A stretch of DNA of 64,000 nt from Leucobacter sp. Psy1 (GCF_020096995.1 NZ_CP083692.1:2170001-2234000), one strand, 5' to 3'; positions 11,055 through 20,311 are shown, counted from the stretch's first letter. Numbers and translations: made by a program. Notes: generated by a model from the sequence alone, not told the origin.

Positions 11055-13613
11055 GTGACAGAAGCAGAAGCGCAGTTCTCACCCGCATTCCGGGGGTACA
11101 ACCGCGAAGAGGTCGACGAGCGCGTCACCGCGCTGACCCAGCACATCGCCACACTGCAGGCCCACCTCGAGTCGCTGCAGCGCGCCCATCAGCAGGCGTC
11201 CGACCTCTCGGAGAACCAGCGCACGCTCATCTCTGATCTCCAGGAGCAGGTCGCGGAACTCGGCGCGACCGGGTACACCGGACTCGGGCTCCGCGTCGAG
11301 AAGAGCCTGAAGGCCGCCGAAGACACCGCTCAGCGACTGATGAGCCAGGCCGACCTCGACGCCGAGCGCCTGCGCGCGACCACGGAGCAGGAGACCCAGC
11401 GCCTGCTCAGCCAGGCCCAGCGGCGCGCGGACGAGATCCTCTCCACTGCCAGGGAGCAGTCGGAAGTCCTCATCACCAGCGCACGGAACGATGTGGCGAC
11501 GCAGTCCGCCTCCGCGAACGAGGAGCAGGAGCGCCTGCTCGAAGAGGCAAGGCGAACGGCTGAGCTCACGCGAACCTCAGCCGAGCGGGAGGCGACAGCG
11601 GAGCGCGAGACCGCCGAACGCGAAGCCGCCGAGCTCCGGGCTTCTGCCGAGAGCGAAGCCGCCCGCCTGACGGGTGACGCGCGTGCGGAGGCCGAGCAGC
11701 TCCGACGCGAGACGGAGATCCGGGCGGAGCAGGTCGCGCGCGAGCAGGCCGAAGCCGAGCGCAACCTCGAACTCGAGCGCGCGCGTATGCGCGAGGAGAT
11801 CGATTCGGCCCGCAGCGCGTTCACGGCGCAGCAGCAGCGGGAACAGGCCGAACTCGAAGCCAGGTTCACCGAGCAGGAGCGGACCCTCACCGCCGACATC
11901 GATGCGCAGAAGCGGGCGCTGCATCAGGAGATGGCAGATCTCCGCGGCCGCATCGCCGAGGAGCGGAGCCGCCACGACGAAGCCATCGCGGCGGAGCGCG
12001 CGGAGCACGATGAGCGCCTCGCCGCCGAGGCTCTCAGGCACGACGAGCGTCTCGCAGCGGAGCGCGCCGAGCAGCACGCAGAACTCGCCAGGCGAGAGGA
12101 AGCTCAGCGTGCCGAGCTCCAGGCCGCAGCCGAACAGGCGGAGCGCGAACGCGACCGGCTGCTTGAGCGGGCCGAGACCGAGATCCGTGAACGCCGGGAG
12201 GCGCACGACGCCGACCTCGCCGCCGAGCGCGAGGACCACGAACGGCGGATCGCGCATGAGCAGGAGGACCACGACTCCCGCCTGGAACGTCAACGCGCCG
12301 CGATCGACGCGCAGATCGAGAACGAGCTCACGGAACACCGTTCCCGGCTCGAGGCGGAGCGCGAACGCCAGGAACGCGAGCTCGCAGCCACGGCAGCGGA
12401 GCAGCAGGCACAGCTCGCCGCCGACCGCGAGGCCCACGACGCGCAGCTCGCGGCGGAGCGGACGGCGCTGGTCGCCGAACTCGACGCAGAGCGGCGCGCC
12501 ATCGCGGAGACGCTCGCGACGGAGCGCCGCGAGCACGACGCCGTCATCGAGCGCGAGCTTCGCGAGCACCGATCCGGTATCGAGCGGGAGCGAAACGAGC
12601 ATGCAGCCGCGCTCGCCGACGAGTCGGCTCAACAGCGGGACCGGCTCGCCGCTGAGCTCGCCGAGCATGAGCAGCGCCTGGAGGACGAGGCTACGGCTGA
12701 GGCCGAGAGACTCCGCATCAACCGCGAAGAGGCGGCGGCAGAGCTCGGACTGGAGCGCGAACGACTCCAGCTCGAGGGCGAGCGCCAGCGTTCGCATCTC
12801 GCTGCCGAGCTCGAACGCGAACGTGAAGAGCACGAGCGCGCCCTGGCGACCGAGGCGGAGCAGCACGCGGCCGATCTCGCCCGTGAGCGTGCCGAGGCGG
12901 AGGGCGCCATCGCACGCGAGGTCGCTGCGCAACGCACCGAGGTCACGGACGAGGTCCAGCAGCTCCGCGCCAGGACGGCAGGAGAACTCGCGGAGGAGCG
13001 CGCCTCGGTCGAGGCCGCCAGTACCGCGATGCGGAGCGAGGCCGAGGACTACGCGCGAGAGCTCCGCGAAGAGGTGGAGCGGGAACGCTCCGAGTTTCAG
13101 CGCTCGTCCGCCGAGCAGCGCGAAACGCTCGAGCGCGAGCTCGCCGAGCGCCAGCGGACATCGACGGAAGCCTTCCAGAGCGAGGCGGATCAGTCCCGCG
13201 CCGAGCTCGCGGCACTCCGCGAGCAGCTCGCCGAGGCCCGAGCCGAGTACGAGCGGCTGGCCGCCGAGTCACAGCGCGATGCGCGAGCCATTCGCAGCGA
13301 AGCCGAACGCGAGGCCACTGAGATCGTTCGGGAGGCCGAGCAGCGCGCCCATACCACCTTCGCTGCGGCCGAGGATCGAGCGGCCAAGGTGCTCTCCGCA
13401 GCAGAGGACCGGATGACGCAACTGAAGGTCGAGCGCGGCGCCGTCGCCAGCTATTTCGAGAGCCTCGGCGACGTCATCGCGAACGCCCAGCGGCTCTCCA
13501 CCGTGGCGGGCACGGCCACAGCGGCGTCCCTCGCCGAGGCGGACGGAGCCGAACCCGATCCAGGGGATTCAGCGGAGGACGCGGTATCCGGTGCAGAGGA
13601 ACGCGACGCGTGA
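11055..13613 (+). CDS. Giant coiled-coil protein with DivIVA-like N-terminus (Scy/FilP-like)
   Basis: This 852-aa protein opens with FSPAFRGYNREEVDERVTAL, resembling the GY-[DNR]-xxEVDxxV membrane-binding motif of DivIVA proteins. From about residue 30 to 800 it is almost uninterrupted coiled coil built from Ala, Glu and Arg. The middle (about 290-560) has recurring modules of the type AAERxEHDERLAAE and EREREEHERALA; the C-terminal part returns to AEREATEIVREAEQRA. It ends with a short acidic tail. Composition and layout resemble the actinobacterial polar scaffold and intermediate-filament-like proteins Scy and FilP, so a cytoskeletal or polar-growth role is likely, but orthology is not established. 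GTG start with GGAGA upstream. The stop overlaps the RNase H start (GTGA). Confidence 0.8.
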   Translation: MTEAEAQFSPAFRGYNREEVDERVTALTQHIATLQAHLESLQRAHQQASDLSENQRTLISDLQEQVAELGATGYTGLGLRVEKSLKAAEDTAQRLMSQADLDAERLRATTEQETQRLLSQAQRRADEILSTAREQSEVLITSARNDVATQSASANEEQERLLEEARRTAELTRTSAEREATAERETAEREAAELRASAESEAARLTGDARAEAEQLRRETEIRAEQVAREQAEAERNLELERARMREEIDSARSAFTAQQQREQAELEARFTEQERTLTADIDAQKRALHQEMADLRGRIAEERSRHDEAIAAERAEHDERLAAEALRHDERLAAERAEQHAELARREEAQRAELQAAAEQAERERDRLLERAETEIRERREAHDADLAAEREDHERRIAHEQEDHDSRLERQRAAIDAQIENELTEHRSRLEAERERQERELAATAAEQQAQLAADREAHDAQLAAERTALVAELDAERRAIAETLATERREHDAVIERELREHRSGIERERNEHAAALADESAQQRDRLAAELAEHEQRLEDEATAEAERLRINREEAAAELGLERERLQLEGERQRSHLAAELEREREEHERALATEAEQHAADLARERAEAEGAIAREVAAQRTEVTDEVQQLRARTAGELAEERASVEAASTAMRSEAEDYARELREEVERERSEFQRSSAEQRETLERELAERQRTSTEAFQSEADQSRAELAALREQLAEARAEYERLAAESQRDARAIRSEAEREATEIVREAEQRAHTTFAAAEDRAAKVLSAAEDRMTQLKVERGAVASYFESLGDVIANAQRLSTVAGTATAASLAEADGAEPDPGDSAEDAVSGAEERDA

Positions 13614-14140
13614 CTCTGACGGCGGCCGCGGACGGATCAGCGCTCGGCAACCCCGGCCCGGCCGGGTGGGCTTGGGTGATCGATGAGGATCACTGGCGCG
13701 CGGGTGGATGGCCGCGCGCCACGAACAACCAGGGCGAGCTCATGGCCGTCCTCGATCTGCTGCAGGCGACGGCGCACCGCTCCGACGAGCGACTGACGGT
13801 GCTCTGTGACAGCCAATACGTCATCAACTCGCTCACGAAGTGGATGCCTGGGTGGAAGCGCCGCGGCTGGCGCAAGGGTGACGGCAAGCCCGTACTCAAC
13901 CGAGAGCTGCTCGAGCGTCTCGACACCGCCCTGCAGGGACGCGATGTCGTTTTCGAGTGGGTGAAAGGACATGCGGGTCACCCGTTGAACGAGGCGGCCG
14001 ATCGCCGCGCGAGAGCCGTCGCTACCGCGTTCCAGACCGGTGCGCCGCCCGAGCACGGACCGGGCCTGCCAGACAGTGCCCCCAGCGAGCCGGCGGACCC
14101 TACTCCCCCGCAGAGGAACACCTCAGCGACACTGTTCTAG
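13610..14140 (+). CDS. rnhA: Ribonuclease HI
   Basis: This 176-aa enzyme degrades RNA in RNA-DNA hybrids. The catalytic carboxylates are Asp8 (AAADGSALGNPGP), Glu43 (NNQGELMAV), Asp67 (VLCDSQYVINS) and Asp131 (NEAADRRARA), with His124 in WVKGHAGHPLNE. The last about 35 residues after the catalytic core are Pro-rich and probably disordered. It begins inside the last codons of the coiled-coil gene (GTGA overlap), so it is translationally coupled to it, an unexpected functional pairing. Identity is clear from the motifs. Confidence 0.95.
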   Translation: MTLTAAADGSALGNPGPAGWAWVIDEDHWRAGGWPRATNNQGELMAVLDLLQATAHRSDERLTVLCDSQYVINSLTKWMPGWKRRGWRKGDGKPVLNRELLERLDTALQGRDVVFEWVKGHAGHPLNEAADRRARAVATAFQTGAPPEHGPGLPDSAPSEPADPTPPQRNTSATLF

Positions 14141-14180
14141 GCAGACGGCGGCCCGCCCACGGGGAAGGCGCTGCTTCGGA

Positions 14181-14462
14181 TCAGGCGAGTCGCCAGCAGT
14201 GCCCGTGGAAGTGACGCCGATCCTGAACCGCGGCCGAGTCGCCGAAGAGGTGATCGGCGCGCCACGCGACGACGTGAGCCCGGCCCGGCGGGATATCGCC
14301 CCCGCAGTCGGGGCACCGGTACGCCTTCTCGGCGCGGTGAGCGGGAATATCACGAACGAACCATTCGCCGCCCCGCCGCGTCACGCGCTGCGCACCACCG
14401 TTCGCCAGGTGCGTCACATCGCGCACCTCACGCTCGGCGCTCCGCCGGTGCTTACGCCCCAC
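14181..14462 (-). CDS. Small conserved actinobacterial protein with Cys/His-rich core
   Basis: A basic 93-aa protein. It contains YRCPDCGGDIPPGRAHVVAW followed by RRHFHGHCW, giving CxxC plus several His and a Cys, as expected for a small metal-binding (zinc-ribbon-like) module. The pattern CPxCxxxIxxGxxHVVxW...RRHxHxxCW recurs in short actinobacterial proteins often labelled ATP/GTP-binding, although no nucleotide-binding motif is visible. The GTG start has GAGG six bases upstream, and the gene follows the transglycosylase-like gene by 12 bases, probably cotranscribed. Function unknown. Confidence 0.75.
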   Translation of the reverse strand: MGRKHRRSAEREVRDVTHLANGGAQRVTRRGGEWFVRDIPAHRAEKAYRCPDCGGDIPPGRAHVVAWRADHLFGDSAAVQDRRHFHGHCWRLA

Positions 14463-14474
14463 GCGAAGCCTCGA

Positions 14475-15137
14475 TCACCACCAGTGATTCGCCTGCCAGA
14501 ACTCCCATGCCGCCTTCCAGCTGCCGTAGCGGTCCTTGGCGTACCCGTCGGCCCACTTGAGGTTATCGACCGGGTTGTAGCCGTTGCCGGGAACCTTGCT
14601 GCAAGGGTTCGCCTGGATCACGCCGCACGCGCCGGATGACGCGTTAGTAGCGTTCGGGTTCCAGCCGCTCTCGCGGTTGGCGATGTAGTCGACATACCCG
14701 AAATCACTCTCGGCGATCCCCGCCTCGGTCATCCACTTCTTCGGCGATCCGCCACCGGTGTACTCGGGCGACTCGGCGCCGCCACCGGCACCCTCGTCGC
14801 CCGCGGGCTCCGCCGACTCACCCGAATCCGAGGTGTCTTCCTCGTCTTCCTCGGGTTCCGGTTTCGGCTTGGGCTTCGGGTCCGGGAGCTTCTCGGACGA
14901 CGTCTCGAACGCGAACTCCACGTCGGGAACGTCAGCTGCCACGAACTCCTGATTGATTCGCTGGTTCAGCTCCTCAGGGCTCGCCAGTTCGTCAGCCGAG
15001 GACGCGGTCGATACCGCGAACGGTGCGATGACCACCGTCCCGAAGAACGCAACCGCTGCCAGAGCTGCTCCGACACCGCGCACGCGCTTCCAGGAAGAGG
15101 CTGACGGGGCGGGAGCAGTCTGATTCCATGGATTCAC
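14475..15137 (-). CDS. Secreted transglycosylase-like / aggregation-promoting-factor-like protein
   Basis: This 220-aa protein has an N-terminal hydrophobic segment (about 25-47, GVGAALAAVAFFGTVVIAPFA) serving as signal peptide or anchor. A Pro/Glu/Lys linker (about 85-130) follows, then a C-terminal domain with YIANRESGWNPNATNASSGACGVIQ and PVDNLKWADGYAKDRYGSWKAAWEFW. The ESGWNPxAxN...SGAxGxxQ arrangement, with the presumed catalytic Glu in NRESGW, resembles soluble lytic transglycosylases and the C-terminal domain of aggregation-promoting factors. It probably acts on or binds peptidoglycan outside the membrane. The GTG start has a -10-like TAGGAT nine bases upstream and no clear Shine-Dalgarno. 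Confidence 0.87.
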   Translation of the reverse strand: MNPWNQTAPAPSASSWKRVRGVGAALAAVAFFGTVVIAPFAVSTASSADELASPEELNQRINQEFVAADVPDVEFAFETSSEKLPDPKPKPKPEPEEDEEDTSDSGESAEPAGDEGAGGGAESPEYTGGGSPKKWMTEAGIAESDFGYVDYIANRESGWNPNATNASSGACGVIQANPCSKVPGNGYNPVDNLKWADGYAKDRYGSWKAAWEFWQANHWW

Positions 15138-15189
15138 AATGTAACGATCCTATCTCAGACGACCAGTCCTGGCCAGCCCGGCGGTACCC

Positions 15190-15807
15190 CTATTTTGTGG
15201 ACAGAATCAGTTCCACCACGCTGTCGAGGAGGGCGTCGACCTGATCCTCGTCATAGCCCCGCAGCTGCGAGTGGAACACCACGTCGCGCACCTCGGAAGC
15301 GTCGAGCGTCATCTCACGATGGGCGAACATTGCAGCGATACGATCGAGGAAGGCGTCCACCTCGGCCCTGCGATACCCCGTCGCGAGCAGTCCGCGGCGG
15401 TTGAAGCGGCGCCCGCGCGGGCGCTCAAGGCGGCCGCGCACCTCGGAGAGGAGCTTGCGGGTCTCTGCCCACCACGCATCCTCACCCTCCGTGCGGACGC
15501 GCGCACGGCGCTCCCGCTCGAAGAAGACCTCTTCGAGGCGGTCCATCGCCGCATCTACGTGCCGCGCCGAGTAGCCCCGCTTCTTCACCGGGAACGCCGC
15601 TCGCCTGACCTCGACGGACGTGACCGGGTCGTCGAGCTGCTTCGGATCCTCATAGGTCGCCCGGGCTCGCGCGAGGAACGCGTCGACGGGTTCCGTCGCA
15701 TACCCCAGCTGCTTCCCCTCCGCGAACGGGAACGGGGCGTGCTGCTCCCCCTCGCCCGTCTCGAACGATTCGTCCACCTGATCCGGCGATGTCTTCCGCG
15801 CACTCAT
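15190..15807 (-). CDS. Protein with four DivIVA-like (DivI1A) repeats
   Basis: This 205-aa protein consists largely of four copies of a short module GYxxxxVDAxLxRxxxxF. The copies are LGYATEPVDAFLARA (about 35-49), RGYSARHVDAAMDRLEEVFF (about 77-96), TGYRRAEVDAFLDRIAAMF (about 142-160) and RGYDEDQVDALLDSVVELIL (about 182-201). Each precedes a short helix and follows a conserved Phe. This is the DivI1A-type repeat seen in actinobacterial relatives of DivIVA; unlike DivIVA there is no long coiled coil. The ATG at 15807 overlaps the cdsA stop (ATGA), so it is coupled to phospholipid synthesis. That fits a membrane- or septum-associated protein, which is an inference. The longer upstream open frame is only a shadow of cdsA. 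Confidence 0.85.
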   Translation of the reverse strand: MSARKTSPDQVDESFETGEGEQHAPFPFAEGKQLGYATEPVDAFLARARATYEDPKQLDDPVTSVEVRRAAFPVKKRGYSARHVDAAMDRLEEVFFERERRARVRTEGEDAWWAETRKLLSEVRGRLERPRGRRFNRRGLLATGYRRAEVDAFLDRIAAMFAHREMTLDASEVRDVVFHSQLRGYDEDQVDALLDSVVELILSTK

Positions 15808-16721
15808 GCGACCACTCCCAAACTCAACGCGACTCCGTACACGCCGACCGCCGAAGGCAGCAGCGAATCCAGACGATCCAGGAATCCTCCGTGCCCGGGA
15901 ATCCACGAGCTCATGTCTTTGACGCCCAGGTTGCGCTTGATCAGCGACTCGGTGAGGTCGCCGCCCGTTGCGGTGAGGAGAACCACCGCACCGATTACCG
16001 CACCAACCCACCAGGGCTGATCGAGCGCCAGCAGCGACACCGCGATACCCGCGATGACGGCCACCGTTGCAGCGCCGAAGAAACCCTCCCAGGTCTTGTT
16101 GGGGCTGATCCTCGGGGTCATCTTGTGGCGCCCGAGCGTCACACCGGCCGCGTACGCCCCGATGTCGACGGAGACGACGACGAGCACGAGCGAGAACACC
16201 CACCACTCGCCGCGATCCGCCATCAGCAGCAGCACCGCGAACGAACCGAGGAAGCTCACGTACACGAGTGTGAACAGCCCCGAGAAGATATCGCGGATCA
16301 GCGTGCGCTTCGGCACCTCCCACCGCGGGACGAGCCCCTCGACGAGCCGCCAGACCGTGAGCAGCAGCGAGCCGGCGAAGAGACCGAGGAGCATTCCCTC
16401 CGGCCCCCACACGTATGCTCCCGTCACGATCGTCAGACCGCCGAGGACCACGCCGACCCTGGGCACGCGTCGTCCGGCGACGCGGAATGCCGCCGCTAGC
16501 TCGACGAGGGCGATCGACACGAGGACCGCCACCAGGGCGACGAAGAGCTCCTTCAGGAAGAAGAGGCTCGCGATGAACACCCCCGCGAAAGCGAGACCTG
16601 AGAGCACGGCGAAGAACAGGTTCCGGCCCGCGCGCTTCTCGATCTCGGCGTTCTTCGCCTCGAGCTGCGCGCGGGTCGATTCCAGGTGCGCCCTGAACTC
16701 GCTCCGCGGGTGGTCCGACAC
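15804..16721 (-). CDS. cdsA: Phosphatidate cytidylyltransferase
   Basis: This 305-aa integral membrane enzyme makes CDP-diacylglycerol from phosphatidate and CTP, the branch point for bacterial phospholipids. About eight hydrophobic segments follow an N-terminal helical cytosolic segment (residues 1-30). The family signature is intact near the C-terminus: SLIKRNLGVKDMSSWIPGHG followed by GFLDRLD, including the metal-binding Asp. GTG start, four bases after the frr stop. The order frr-cdsA is a classic pairing, here within rpsB-tsf-pyrH-frr-cdsA. Confidence 0.96.
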   Translation of the reverse strand: MSDHPRSEFRAHLESTRAQLEAKNAEIEKRAGRNLFFAVLSGLAFAGVFIASLFFLKELFVALVAVLVSIALVELAAAFRVAGRRVPRVGVVLGGLTIVTGAYVWGPEGMLLGLFAGSLLLTVWRLVEGLVPRWEVPKRTLIRDIFSGLFTLVYVSFLGSFAVLLLMADRGEWWVFSLVLVVVSVDIGAYAAGVTLGRHKMTPRISPNKTWEGFFGAATVAVIAGIAVSLLALDQPWWVGAVIGAVVLLTATGGDLTESLIKRNLGVKDMSSWIPGHGGFLDRLDSLLPSAVGVYGVALSLGVVA

Positions 16722-16725
16722 CGGA

Positions 16726-17280
16726 TCAGACCTCGAGCAGTTCGGTCTCTTTGCGCTTCATCGCGTCATCGATCTGGTCGATGTACTGCTTGGTGAGCGA
16801 CTCCAGCTCCTTCTCGGCCCGTCCGATCTCGTCCTCGCCGATCTCGGACTTCAGCGCCTCGAGCTCGTCCTTCCCGTGGCGACGCACGTTGCGCACGGCG
16901 ACGCGGGCGTCCTCGGCCTTCGCCTTCACGATCTTGACGAACTCCTTGCGGCGCTCAGCCGTGAGTTCGGGAAGATTCAGACGGATGACGGTGCCGTCGT
17001 TATTCGGGTTCGCCCCGAGGTTCGGCATGTCGCGGATGGCCTGCTCGACCTCCTTCATCGCACCCTTGTCGTACGGCGTGATGACCAAGCTCCTGGCGTC
17101 CTGGTTCTGCACCGATGCGAGCTGAGGCAGCGGCGTCGGGGTGCCGTAGTAGTCGACCTGCACTCCCTGCAGGAGAGCCGGGTTCGCACGCCCGGTGCGC
17201 ACCGTCGAAAAACCTTCCTTCGCCGCCTCCACGGCCTTGCTCATGCGGTCGTTGACGTCAGCGAAGACCTCGTCTATCAC
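16726..17280 (-). CDS. frr: Ribosome recycling factor
   Basis: This 184-aa protein (family norm about 185) splits post-termination ribosomes together with [23 protein letters not shown] is the conserved N-terminal segment, and [19 protein letters not shown] the C-terminal helix. GTG start with AAGGAG seven bases upstream. A -10-like TATGCT (17318-17313) lies in the 86-bp gap after pyrH, so frr-cdsA may also be transcribed independently of pyrH. Confidence 0.97.
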   Translation of the reverse strand: MIDEVFADVNDRMSKAVEAAKEGFSTVRTGRANPALLQGVQVDYYGTPTPLPQLASVQNQDARSLVITPYDKGAMKEVEQAIRDMPNLGANPNNDGTVIRLNLPELTAERRKEFVKIVKAKAEDARVAVRNVRRHGKDELEALKSEIGEDEIGRAEKELESLTKQYIDQIDDAMKRKETELLEV

Positions 17281-17366
17281 GGTGCTCTCCTTCGTTAAAT
17301 CTCAGTGTTTCCAGCATAACGGTCGGAGCGGTACCGCCCCGCCGTGCACGCGATCCGTTCGGTCCG

Positions 17367-18089
17367 CTACTGGCGGACGAGCGTGCCGAGCTGCTCGCCG
17401 CGGATCGCGGCGGTCACGTTGCCCTCGGGCTCCATGCCGAACACGCGCATCGGCATCCCATTGTCCATGCACAGGCTGAACGCGGTCGAATCGACCACCT
17501 TCAGACCGCGCACGAGCGCATCGCCGTAGCTGATCTCATCGATCAACGTTGCTTCCGGATCCTTGCGAGGATCCGCCGTGTACACCCCGTCGACGCCGTT
17601 CTTCGCGACGAGCACCTGCTCGGCGTGAATCTCCAGCGCGCGCTGGGCGGCCACGGTGTCGGTCGAGAAGTACGGAAGTCCCGCCCCGGCACCGAAGATG
17701 ACGACGCGCCCCTTCTCGAGGTGGCGAACCGCCCGCAGCGGAATATAGGTCTCGGCGACCTGCGTCATCGTGACGGCCGACTGCACCCGGCTCGAGACAC
17801 CTGCCTGCTCCAGGAAGTCCTGCAGCGCGAGCGCGTTCATCACGGTGCCGAGCATGCCCATGTAGTCCGCACGGGAACGGTCCATGCCGCGCTGCGAGAG
17901 CTCGGCGCCGCGGAAGAAGTTGCCTCCGCCGACCACAACAGCGACCTCGACCGTGTCGACCGCCGCCGCGATCTCGCGGGCGATCTGGCTCACCACGTCG
18001 GGGTTCACGCCGAGCGTGCCACCGCCGAATGCCTCGCCCGACAGCTTGAGCATGACGCGACGCTTGCGATCAGAGGTGTTCTGGGTCAT
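17367..18089 (-). CDS. pyrH: UMP kinase
   Basis: This 240-aa amino-acid-kinase-fold enzyme phosphorylates UMP. Motifs are [15 protein letters not shown] (N-terminal phosphate loop), [30 protein letters not shown] (allosteric and UMP-binding region), [19 protein letters not shown] and [16 protein letters not shown]. The ATG at 18089 is chosen over longer frames because AAGGAG lies upstream at good spacing and homology starts here. It lies downstream of tsf behind a hairpin (18216-18246), so it may have its own promoter. Confidence 0.97.
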   Translation of the reverse strand: MTQNTSDRKRRVMLKLSGEAFGGGTLGVNPDVVSQIAREIAAAVDTVEVAVVVGGGNFFRGAELSQRGMDRSRADYMGMLGTVMNALALQDFLEQAGVSSRVQSAVTMTQVAETYIPLRAVRHLEKGRVVIFGAGAGLPYFSTDTVAAQRALEIHAEQVLVAKNGVDGVYTADPRKDPEATLIDEISYGDALVRGLKVVDSTAFSLCMDNGMPMRVFGMEPEGNVTAAIRGEQLGTLVRQ

Positions 18090-18215
18090 CGATTCTCCTT
18101 CAAGACGGGGCATCTGCTGATGCCAGGATAGTGGAGTCCCGGCTCCACGGTGGGCTGTCTCCGCGTGAGCACCGCGCGAGCACCACGTCAGTGCGTGCGG
18201 ACCTCCGGACAGCAC

Positions 18216-18246
18216 GAGACCCGGGTGCCATTGGCACCCGGGTCTC
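18216..18246 (-). terminator. Hairpin after tsf
   Basis: A perfect 14-bp inverted repeat (GAGACCCGGGTGCC / GGCACCCGGGTCTC) with a three-base loop lies 12 bases after the tsf stop. On the minus strand it is not followed by a clear U-run, so it may be a GC-rich terminator or an attenuating/processing hairpin between tsf and pyrH. Confidence 0.6.
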
Positions 18247-18257
18247 TCACCAGCGGA

Positions 18258-19085
18258 TTAGGATCCGACCTTGCACCGAGCGAAGCCGGTCACGGTGATC
18301 CCGGCGGCCTCGGCCACCTTCGCCACAGTGCGCTTCTCCTCGTCCAGCGCGTGGATCTGCTCGTTCAGAACGACCTGCTTGAAGAAGGCGTTGAGGCGAC
18401 CCTCGACGATCTTCGGCAGGGCTGCCTCGGGCTTGCCCTCGTTCTTCGAGATCTCGGTCACGAGCTCGCGCTCCTTCTCGACCTCGGCCTCGGGCACCTC
18501 GTCACGCGTGACGTACACCGGGTCTGCGAAGGAGATGTGCTGAGCGATGCTCAGCGCTGCCTTCGCGTCGTCACCGGTGTAGCCCACAACGACGCCGATC
18601 TGCGGGGGCAGATCCTTCGACGTGCGGTGCAGGTAGACGGCGGTGGTGCCCTCGGTCACCGCGACGCGGCGCAGCTCGATGCGCTCGCCGATGATCGCGG
18701 CCTCATCGGTGATGACCTCTCCGACGGTCTTGCCCTCTGCGGGAGCGGCAAGCGCCTCCTCGAGCGTCTTCGCGCCGGCAGCGGTGATCGCTTCGAGCAC
18801 GCGCTCGCCGAGCGCGCCGAACTTCTCGTTCTTCGCGACGAAGTCCGTCTCGCAGACGAGCTCGATCATCACGGTGGTGTCATCGCCCTGCTTGACGGCG
18901 ACGAGACCCTCGCTCGCCTCACGGCCCTCACGCTTCGCGACGCCCTTCAGGCCCTTGAGACGCAGGATCTCGATCGCCTTCTCGATGTCGCCATCTGCCT
19001 CGGTGAGCGCGTTCTTGCTGTCGACCATGCCGGCGCCGAGACGCTCGCGCAGTTCCTTCACAGCGGCCATGCTGACTGCAGCCAT
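18258..19085 (-). CDS. tsf: Translation elongation factor Ts
   Basis: This 275-aa protein is the nucleotide exchange factor for EF-Tu. The N-terminal UBA-like domain (AAVKELRERLGAGMVDSKNA) is followed by the EF-Tu contact motif CETDFVAKNEKFGAL and a coiled-coil region. Length matches the actinobacterial form. The ATG has AAGGAG upstream. It lies 45 bases after rpsB, the standard rpsB-tsf operon. Confidence 0.97.
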   Translation of the reverse strand: MAAVSMAAVKELRERLGAGMVDSKNALTEADGDIEKAIEILRLKGLKGVAKREGREASEGLVAVKQGDDTTVMIELVCETDFVAKNEKFGALGERVLEAITAAGAKTLEEALAAPAEGKTVGEVITDEAAIIGERIELRRVAVTEGTTAVYLHRTSKDLPPQIGVVVGYTGDDAKAALSIAQHISFADPVYVTRDEVPEAEVEKERELVTEISKNEGKPEAALPKIVEGRLNAFFKQVVLNEQIHALDEEKRTVAKVAEAAGITVTGFARCKVGS

Positions 19086-19130
19086 GTGTGACTCCTTCTG
19101 AGTAGTGGGTACGAGTGAGTGGGTGCCGAA

Positions 19131-20003
19131 TTACTCGGCGGTCTTCTCGGCGGGAGCCTCGGCTGCAGCCTCTTCCGAAGCCTCGGCAGCGGGAGCCTCG
19201 GTGGCCTCCTCGGCTGCGGGAGCCTCAGCAGCTGCCTCGGTCTGGTCGGCGTTCAGCAGCTCGACCTCCCACTCGGCGAGCGGCTCGGCCGCTGCGTCGC
19301 CCTCGCTGGGCTTCTGGTGGCGCTCCATGAGGCCCTCGGCCGCCGCGTCGGCGATCACGCGGGTGAGCAGCGAGACGGAGCGGATCGCGTCGTCGTTGCC
19401 CGGAATCGGGTAGGTGACCTCATCGGGGTCGCAGTTGGTGTCGAGGATGGCGATGACCGGGATACCCAGCTTCTTCGCCTCGTCGATCGCCAGGTGCTCC
19501 TTTTTGGTGTCGACGACCCAGAGCGCCGCGGGAGTCTTGCCCATGTTGCGGATACCGCCGAGCGACTTCTGCAGCTTCTCGAGCTCACGGCTCTTGAGGA
19601 GGAGCTCCTTCTTCGTGAAGCCGCTCGTGCCGCCCTCGAAGTCGAGCTGCTCGAGCTCCTTCATGCGCTCGAGGCGCTTGGTAACGGTCTGGAAGTTCGT
19701 GAGGAGACCACCGAGCCAGCGCTGGTTGACGTAGGGCTGGTTGACGCGGGCGGCCTGCTCGGCAATGGCTTCCTGCGCCTGCTTCTTGGTGCCGACGAAG
19801 AGGATGTTGCCGCCGCGGGCGACCGTGTTCTTGACGAACTCGTAGGCGTCATCGATGTACCCGAGCGACTGCTGCAGGTCGATGATGTAGATGCCCGAGC
19901 GCTCGGTGAAGATGAAGCGCTTCATCTTCGGGTTCCAGCGGCGGGTCTGGTGTCCGAAGTGGACGCCGCTGTCGAGCAGCTGGCGAATGGTGACGACGGC
20001 CAT
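19131..20003 (-). CDS. rpsB: 30S ribosomal protein S2
   Basis: This 290-aa protein is uS2. [19 protein letters not shown], then [12 protein letters not shown] and [13 protein letters not shown] are diagnostic. The ATG at 20003 has AGGAG upstream; the longer open frame is not supported. After the conserved core ends near residue 245 the protein carries an Ala/Glu-rich acidic tail of about 45 residues (repeats of EAPAAEEA type), an extension common in actinobacterial S2 and probably disordered. Confidence 0.97.
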   Translation of the reverse strand: MAVVTIRQLLDSGVHFGHQTRRWNPKMKRFIFTERSGIYIIDLQQSLGYIDDAYEFVKNTVARGGNILFVGTKKQAQEAIAEQAARVNQPYVNQRWLGGLLTNFQTVTKRLERMKELEQLDFEGGTSGFTKKELLLKSRELEKLQKSLGGIRNMGKTPAALWVVDTKKEHLAIDEAKKLGIPVIAILDTNCDPDEVTYPIPGNDDAIRSVSLLTRVIADAAAEGLMERHQKPSEGDAAAEPLAEWEVELLNADQTEAAAEAPAAEEATEAPAAEASEEAAAEAPAEKTAE

Positions 20004-20311
20004 GGCCGTTCTCCTGTTCTGCGCACGGAAACGTGCGCGCTTTCGGTTGCTTATCCCTCCCGCGGCGCGGGGGAATCCTGGTGCCCCGGAGAGCGCCGCT
20101 TCACGAGTGAAGACCGGTGGCGCTGCGTCCGTGCGCGGGCACGCGAAGTCACCTCGACAGAGGTGCTCCCGACAGTGTAGCACCGGCGGGCACCGCTCCG
20201 AGCTCGCTATCGGTTCGTCCCCAGACTGGGATCCATCCGAATCCCTCCCCACTCCCCGCCACCCCGCCCTACCGCCAGGACCCGCGTTCCAGGCTGGTGG
20301 CGGAGGTACCG
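20004..20311. promoter_or_regulatory. Divergent intergenic region rpsB / yraN
   Basis: This 308-bp stretch without a gene is the longest in the window. For rpsB on the minus strand an extended -10 (TGC then TACACT, 20179-20174) is the best promoter candidate, giving a leader of about 165 nt. That is long enough for autoregulatory structure, as known for S2 in other bacteria, but no specific S2-binding fold was recognised. The leader contains a weak hairpin CTTCA-CGAG-TGAAG (20099-20112). On the yraN side only the Shine-Dalgarno GGAGG (20303-20307) is clear. Confidence 0.4.

Noticed and set aside
11577..12932. Minus-strand 451-aa frame inside the coiled-coil gene
   Set aside because: Antisense shadow of Ala/Glu/Arg repeats; composition mirrors the real gene and it lacks a start context.
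15190..16410. A 406-aa protein extending upstream through cdsA
   Set aside because: The first 200 residues are an out-of-frame shadow of cdsA; the ATG at 15807 with ATGA overlap is the credible start.
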